From: Bacillus sp. J33
Lineage (GTDB): Bacteria > Bacillota > Bacilli > Bacillales > Cytobacillaceae
Direction: 5' to 3'
NCBI RefSeq assembly: GCF_000518885.1
Contig: NZ_JAEL01000018.1
Span: 1-64,000, forward strand
Length of the DNA stretch: 64,000 bases
Shown here: positions 60,379-64,000 of the stretch, piece after piece
Layout: every line of letters starts with the position of its first letter
Numbering within the stretch: the stretch's first letter is position 1
Made by a program: the position numbers and the translations under genes
Notes under the pieces: model-generated
What the model was told of the DNA's origin: nothing
What the model saw: the letters and a program-made list of their open reading frames with translations, nothing else
The model's database searches: none

Positions 60379-62496
60379 TTAATCCTGTGAATATTGATTG
60401 ATAATTTCTGCAACTTCAGCTGCTGTTTCAGCATTCTGCAATTTTTCCTGGCTATCTCCGTCTGACAGCATTTTGGATAGCTGTGACAATGCTTTTAAAT
60501 GTGTTTCGTTATCAATGGCTGCCAGTACAAAGAATAGCCTTACTTGATGCTCTGGCTTTTCAGAGAAGGAGCAGCTTTCCTTTAATCTCAGAAAGCTCAT
60601 TCCCAGCTTCTTTACTCCGCTTTCGGGGCGGGCGTGCGGCAGGGCAATGCCAGGTGCGATGACAATGTATGGCCCCATATTTTTCACATTGGCAATCATT
60701 GCATCAATATATTCCTGAGTGATTGAATGGTCTTCCAATAATGGGTTGGATGCCAGCTGCAATGCCTCCTGCCAGCTGTCTGCTGAATCTGCAAACTGGA
60801 TTTTGTCTGCGGTCAGTACTTCGTTTAGCATTGGCTTATGGTCCACCTCACTTTTCGTTTCATTTTTTGATTGATAATAGGCTTTAAGCTCTTGCATAAG
60901 CAGACTTTCATCTTTTATGTCTGCATGCTTTCTGATAATATCCATGACAGCCTCTATGCTTTCCTGCTTTGGCTGTTTATCTGCCGCTTGAATCTGTTTG
61001 AGCAGCGACTCTTTTTCTGAAGGATTCAAGATGGGATTAACCACAAACACCGGAACGTTTTTCTCAGATACCGGCGTAGTTGAAATCACCAGGTCCAGCC
61101 CGGAAAGTGATGCCTTTTCATATTCGCGAACGGTGTACACATGGACAACATCGACAAATGGCATAAGATCCTCAATCTGCTTTTGCAGTATTCTTGAAGT
61201 ACCGATTCCGCTGGCACAGACAACAGCTGCTTTTTTCCGGGACTCCACTTTTACTCCTTCTTTGTCAATCCATCCGCCAAAGTGCATGGCAATATAGGCA
61301 ACTTCATCATCGGAAACCGGTTTGCCGAGAATGTACTCAAAATGGTGCACTACTTTTTTTGTAAGGATGAAAAGGTCCTGATACGAATCCTGCATCGGCT
61401 TGGCTAAAGGATTATCCAGTTCAATTCCATACTTGATCCGAAAATAGGCCGGCTTTAGATGGATCAGCAGATTGCGTTCAAGCTCCCTGCGATTTTGGAA
61501 AAATACACAGGCATACTTTTGAAAATCATCCACCATTCTTGCCGCCATTTGCTTAAGATTCTTCAGATCCTGATTTTCCAAATCATAGGCTTTGTAATCA
61601 CTGATCTTCGCGCCAAGCAGATAGGTGGTGATATAGCAGATCTCATCCTCTGGGACCTCCAGCTGGAAACCGCTTTCAATTCTCCGGCAAATAAATTGAG
61701 CAGCACGGTACTCATTTGTTTCTTTTATGACTTCTTTTTCAACGGGGTCCATCTTGATGTATTTTCCCTGGTTAAACCTTTTAATAAGCAAAGATAAATG
61801 GGCACTTAAAGTCTCCATCACTTCATCCGTATACTGGACTCCGGAAAAGGCCTCGCTTTCATTTAAAATGCCATAAATCTCATCCAAGTCTGAACGGCGG
61901 AATAATTCCGGCGATATTTGCTGCTTCTCCTGGATGGATAATTGAACCTCTGATAAAAGATCATTCCAACCGCGGTTTGTTAACACATGAGTCAGGAAAT
62001 AAATAAGCACTTTTCGCTTAGCCTGTTCCTCTCCTGCTATAAAATAGCCGGAGGTTTTATGGAAGTTAAGCTTAATCTCAAAATGGCTGAGCTGCCTTTT
62101 TAATTCCCTGATGTCTGCCAAAAGAGTACTTCTGCTCACACCCAGCTTATCTAGTAAATCCTGGAGAAAGATCGGTTTTTCACGGGTCAGGATTAAAATG
62201 GCCGCCCAGGCAGCCCTTTCTTTCGGAGAAAACTCATAACTTGTCACTTTATCAAAAGAGCTTAAAGTCTGCTTAACAAGCTGCTTTCCTTTTTCACTTA
62301 GAAAAAAACCGGCGGCACGTACATACCGAAGCTCTTCTATCTTATTGTCTTTAAGCCAGCTATTAATTTTTTCTACATCATAATAAACAGTCCGCTTGGA
62401 AACATTCAGGTCCTCCATCAGCTCCTGCGGAGAAACATGTGATGGCGCATGAACAATTTTCGTCAAAATCGTCATGCAGCGATGGTCAAGAATCAT
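60379..62496 (-). CDS. BglG-family PTS-controlled transcription regulator with EIIB and EIIA domains
   Basis: The 706-residue protein has N-terminal HTH domains (about 1-85 and 85-160, LNVSKRTVYYDVEKINSWL; LGVSRSTLLADIRELKRQL), two PRD domains (about 185-290 and 295-405) with conserved His residues (SAHLSLLIKR; VVHHFEYIL), a BglG-type EIIB with Cys428 (VVCASGIGTSR) and a C-terminal EIIA with the phospho-His near 621 (APGIALPHARPESG). This is the MtlR/ManR/UlaR-type activator layout. The ATG at 62496 follows AAGGGAG. Because no free EIIA gene is present, its EIIA module may also serve transport by the following EIIB and EIIC. Confidence 0.9.
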   Translation of the reverse strand: MILDHRCMTILTKIVHAPSHVSPQELMEDLNVSKRTVYYDVEKINSWLKDNKIEELRYVRAAGFFLSEKGKQLVKQTLSSFDKVTSYEFSPKERAAWAAILILTREKPIFLQDLLDKLGVSRSTLLADIRELKRQLSHFEIKLNFHKTSGYFIAGEEQAKRKVLIYFLTHVLTNRGWNDLLSEVQLSIQEKQQISPELFRRSDLDEIYGILNESEAFSGVQYTDEVMETLSAHLSLLIKRFNQGKYIKMDPVEKEVIKETNEYRAAQFICRRIESGFQLEVPEDEICYITTYLLGAKISDYKAYDLENQDLKNLKQMAARMVDDFQKYACVFFQNRRELERNLLIHLKPAYFRIKYGIELDNPLAKPMQDSYQDLFILTKKVVHHFEYILGKPVSDDEVAYIAMHFGGWIDKEGVKVESRKKAAVVCASGIGTSRILQKQIEDLMPFVDVVHVYTVREYEKASLSGLDLVISTTPVSEKNVPVFVVNPILNPSEKESLLKQIQAADKQPKQESIEAVMDIIRKHADIKDESLLMQELKAYYQSKNETKSEVDHKPMLNEVLTADKIQFADSADSWQEALQLASNPLLEDHSITQEYIDAMIANVKNMGPYIVIAPGIALPHARPESGVKKLGMSFLRLKESCSFSEKPEHQVRLFFVLAAIDNETHLKALSQLSKMLSDGDSQEKLQNAETAAEVAEIINQYSQD

Positions 62497-62497
62497 G

Positions 62498-62509
62498 GGG
62501 AGCGCTCCC
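62498..62509 (-). promoter_or_regulatory. Palindrome covering the ribosome binding site of the PTS regulator
   Basis: GGGAGCGCTCCC is a perfect 12-bp palindrome that includes the GGGAG Shine-Dalgarno and ends two bases before the ATG. In RNA it could fold on itself (hairpin or dimer) and lower translation. Confidence 0.4.
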
Positions 62510-62547
62510 TTCATTACAAAATCCAAAAACGGATTTCCTAACCAAAA

Positions 62548-62576
62548 ATCATTTCATCAAGGGCATTACTTTGCAA
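62548..62576 (-). promoter_or_regulatory. Candidate promoter of the PTS operon
   Basis: Minus strand TTGCAA (62576-62571) and AATGAT (62553-62548), 17 bp apart, about 50 bases before the regulator start. Confidence 0.3.
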
Positions 62577-62719
62577 AAATCAGACCCTTTAATTAAGTGA
62601 AAACTCTGCTTACTTCGTATTATACTCCTTCACCCTGCAAAAAGAAGTCCGAATCTTGTTCATCCCTTTTTGCAATGATTGGACTTATGTGCTGCTGTAT
62701 ACGTGGTACCAGGCACCGC

Positions 62720-62825
62720 CTAAGAAAAGGGCGACATGAAGCGTTCTTGAAGACACAAATCGGATCAGAGAGCCGAAAAAGGTTGCCAAGAAGGATTCTT
62801 GAAGCCACAAATCGGATCAGAGAGC
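62720..62825. repeat. Two-copy tandem repeat, 52-bp period
   Basis: The 30-bp segment beginning TTCTTGAAGACACAAATCGG (62744-62773) recurs at 62796-62825 with one change, and the 22 bases before each copy are also similar. It lies in the 500-bp spacer upstream of the small conserved gene at 63.0 kb, where I see no other feature except a promoter for the PTS operon. Confidence 0.75.
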
Positions 62826-63022
62826 TTTTCCGAATAATCTTCCCGCTCCTTTTTCCCTTGATACTCTTCTATTTCGTCCTTGATCCCTTCGGTTAACTGC
62901 CATTTTCCCTCGACCTCTTCATTTTCGTCGTTAACTCCTAAAGTGATATGACTCACAGGATCAACATTCCATTGCCGATATAATTAGATCATTGATTACT
63001 TACACAATGGAGGGATCTCGAA

Positions 63023-63283
63023 ATGGAGAAAAATTGGTCCATTTCACTTGAAAAGGAAGAATATGAAAGCGATTTGGAGTTAGTCATTAAGGAAGCCATT
63101 GATGCGGTGCAGAGGACGGCGAAAGGCTTTTACGTGAACATCGTGACGCCAGCCGTTTTCGGCAACCCGGATGATTATTTGACAGAGGCGCTTACACTGT
63201 ATTTCGGCAATAAAATTGATAGTAAATATATCAGCCAGTGCAGCTGCGGAGGGCATGTGCTGAGGGTATGGAAAAACAAATAA
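63023..63283 (+). CDS. Small conserved-type protein with a CSCGG motif
   Basis: The 86-residue soluble protein is preceded by GGAGGG and starts MEKNWSISLEKEEYESDLEL. Its C-terminus YISQCSCGGHVLRVWKNK has two cysteines that could bind a metal or form a disulfide. It looks like a compact alpha/beta domain. I do not recognise the family and no partner gene is adjacent. A TATAAT overlapping GCCGATAT lies about 45 bases upstream. Confidence 0.7.
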   Translation: MEKNWSISLEKEEYESDLELVIKEAIDAVQRTAKGFYVNIVTPAVFGNPDDYLTEALTLYFGNKIDSKYISQCSCGGHVLRVWKNK

Positions 63284-63515
63284 GCGATCTTGTTATCTTC
63301 TAAAATGATTAAAGCTGTCAGGTAATCCTAATTATTATGAGGACGATCTTCTAAGCAACAGGGAAGGTTTTCATTTTAGCTTGCGATGACAGCCTTTTCT
63401 CTTATAAAAATAAAGAAGGCTATTATACCTCCCTTTAAAAGGATACCCAATCAGTATTATAGGGAGCGACTTTTAGTAAGATAGGGATTGTATAGAAATA
63501 TACTTTACAATATAG

Positions 63516-63941
63516 CTAGGTGGGCAGTCCCCTTCTAGTTATCTTCAATAACCTCCTGCCCAGGACAATAAGCAATACCGCGGCAAATGCCCCCAAACTA
63601 TCAAATCCCACATCAAACAGCCTTCCATCCCTCATGAAAAACAACTGCAGAATTTCGGTTAGCACAGCATACACCAAAGAGGAAAGGAAATTTAAGAAAG
63701 GCGAAGGAAAAACAAAATACAAAGCAAGAGTAAAAATAAAAAATACCATCGCATGCCCAGCTTTCCTTAGCAGAAAAGCAGCGGAAAGATCAGCAGGCAA
63801 AGGCTCCAGCATTTTTTCCGCAGGGGGTTTCATGGTCCAATTGAATTGAATGTTTTTCGTTTCCGCCATTGCATCAAAACTCTCCGCACAGGTACAGATA
63901 AAAATGACCCCAGCCCAGACAATTAGGAATATTAATCTCAC
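63516..63941 (-). CDS. VanZ-like family membrane protein
   Basis: The 141-residue protein has about four membrane helices and the VanZ-like hallmark segments LRKAGHAMVFFIFTLALYF and AVLTEILQLFFMRDGRLFDV followed by GFDSLGA. The conserved KxxH, E..Q and D..D..N/S positions are present. VanZ in enterococci gives low-level teicoplanin resistance, but most Bacillaceae members have no known function. The gene is complete and monocistronic as far as visible. Confidence 0.85.
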   Translation of the reverse strand: MRLIFLIVWAGVIFICTCAESFDAMAETKNIQFNWTMKPPAEKMLEPLPADLSAAFLLRKAGHAMVFFIFTLALYFVFPSPFLNFLSSLVYAVLTEILQLFFMRDGRLFDVGFDSLGAFAAVLLIVLGRRLLKITRRGLPT

Positions 63942-64000
63942 ACTATCTTTCCCACCTTGTTATCTCATTTAGCAAACCATTTTTTCCAGCCGGGAAGGTA

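Noticed and set aside
62620..62956. Two short minus-strand frames with LSDPIC repeats
   Set aside because: No ribosome binding sites and the similarity between them is explained by the tandem repeat.
63309..63397. GCTGTCA...TGACAGC pair as a terminator after the 86-residue gene
   Set aside because: The arms are about 65 bases apart with no stable inner stem, so a terminator call is not supported.

Overview
This window is chromosomal DNA from a low-GC Gram-positive, spore-former-type bacterium of the family Bacillaceae. Evidence for this: AGGAGG-type ribosome binding sites with frequent TTG/GTG starts, TagG/TagH and LCP cell-wall proteins, LysM-NlpC autolysin, CWB2 cell-wall proteins, PlcR-type regulators, and a sigma-54 regulator with CBS and PAS domains. 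A Cytobacillus- or Mesobacillus-like genome is my guess; the genus cannot be fixed from the sequence alone. No tRNA, rRNA or CRISPR array was seen.

Region 1 (1-14.4 kb): cell-surface polymer. An IS21-family element end lies at the left edge and has cut a small secreted-protein gene. Then come a sugar epimerase, an LCP ligase, and a minus-strand operon read from 14.2 kb down to 3.0 kb: two GT4 glycosyltransferases, a methyltransferase with a long coiled coil, a two-domain glycosyltransferase, wecC, tagG, tagH and mnaA. MnaA plus WecC make UDP-ManNAcA, TagGH exports the lipid-linked polymer, and an LCP enzyme could attach it to the wall.

Region 2 (14.6-31.5 kb): accessory surface and signalling genes mixed with many gene remnants. 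It holds a CWB2 subtilase and a second CWB2 protein, a membrane acyltransferase, a PlcR-like receptor followed by a secreted pro-peptide with three GIPSEH copies, a second PlcR-like receptor, a LysM x3-NlpC/P60 autolysin with a sigma-D-like promoter, a YknW/YknX-like pair, and a small gene behind a clear c-di-GMP-I riboswitch. Remnants: a two-frameshift membrane protein, a frameshifted paralogue of the riboswitch gene, a PBP/desaturase-like chimera, a secreted OB-fold protein, and ALDH and LCP fragments.

Region 3 (31.8-41 kb): a minus-strand catabolic operon with a DctPQM TRAP importer, an FAD-linked 2-hydroxyacid dehydrogenase, a tartrate/D-malate-type dehydrogenase, an SDR and an aldehyde dehydrogenase, preceded by six 21-bp phased repeats. 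A polytopic membrane protein follows.

Region 4 (41.2-56.1 kb): a long minus-strand operon that begins with a sigma-54 activator. That gene has a textbook -24/-12 promoter and upstream GTTGC-N6-GCAAC sites. Behind it are an acyl-CoA synthetase alpha-like protein, CoA transferase ScoAB, a TAXI TRAP importer, a full beta-oxidation set (acyl-CoA dehydrogenase, enoyl-CoA hydratase, 3-hydroxyacyl-CoA dehydrogenase, thiolase), a D-2-hydroxyacid dehydrogenase, a thioesterase and a flavin oxidoreductase. Together they suggest uptake, CoA activation and beta-oxidation of an unidentified organic acid.

Region 5 (56.2-64 kb): a PBP2a/PbpC-like transpeptidase, an ascorbate-type PTS (EIIC, EIIB and a BglG-family regulator carrying EIIB and EIIA modules), a small conserved protein and a VanZ-like protein. 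Two copies of a MITE-like palindromic repeat sit inside operons at 50.8 and 59.7 kb.
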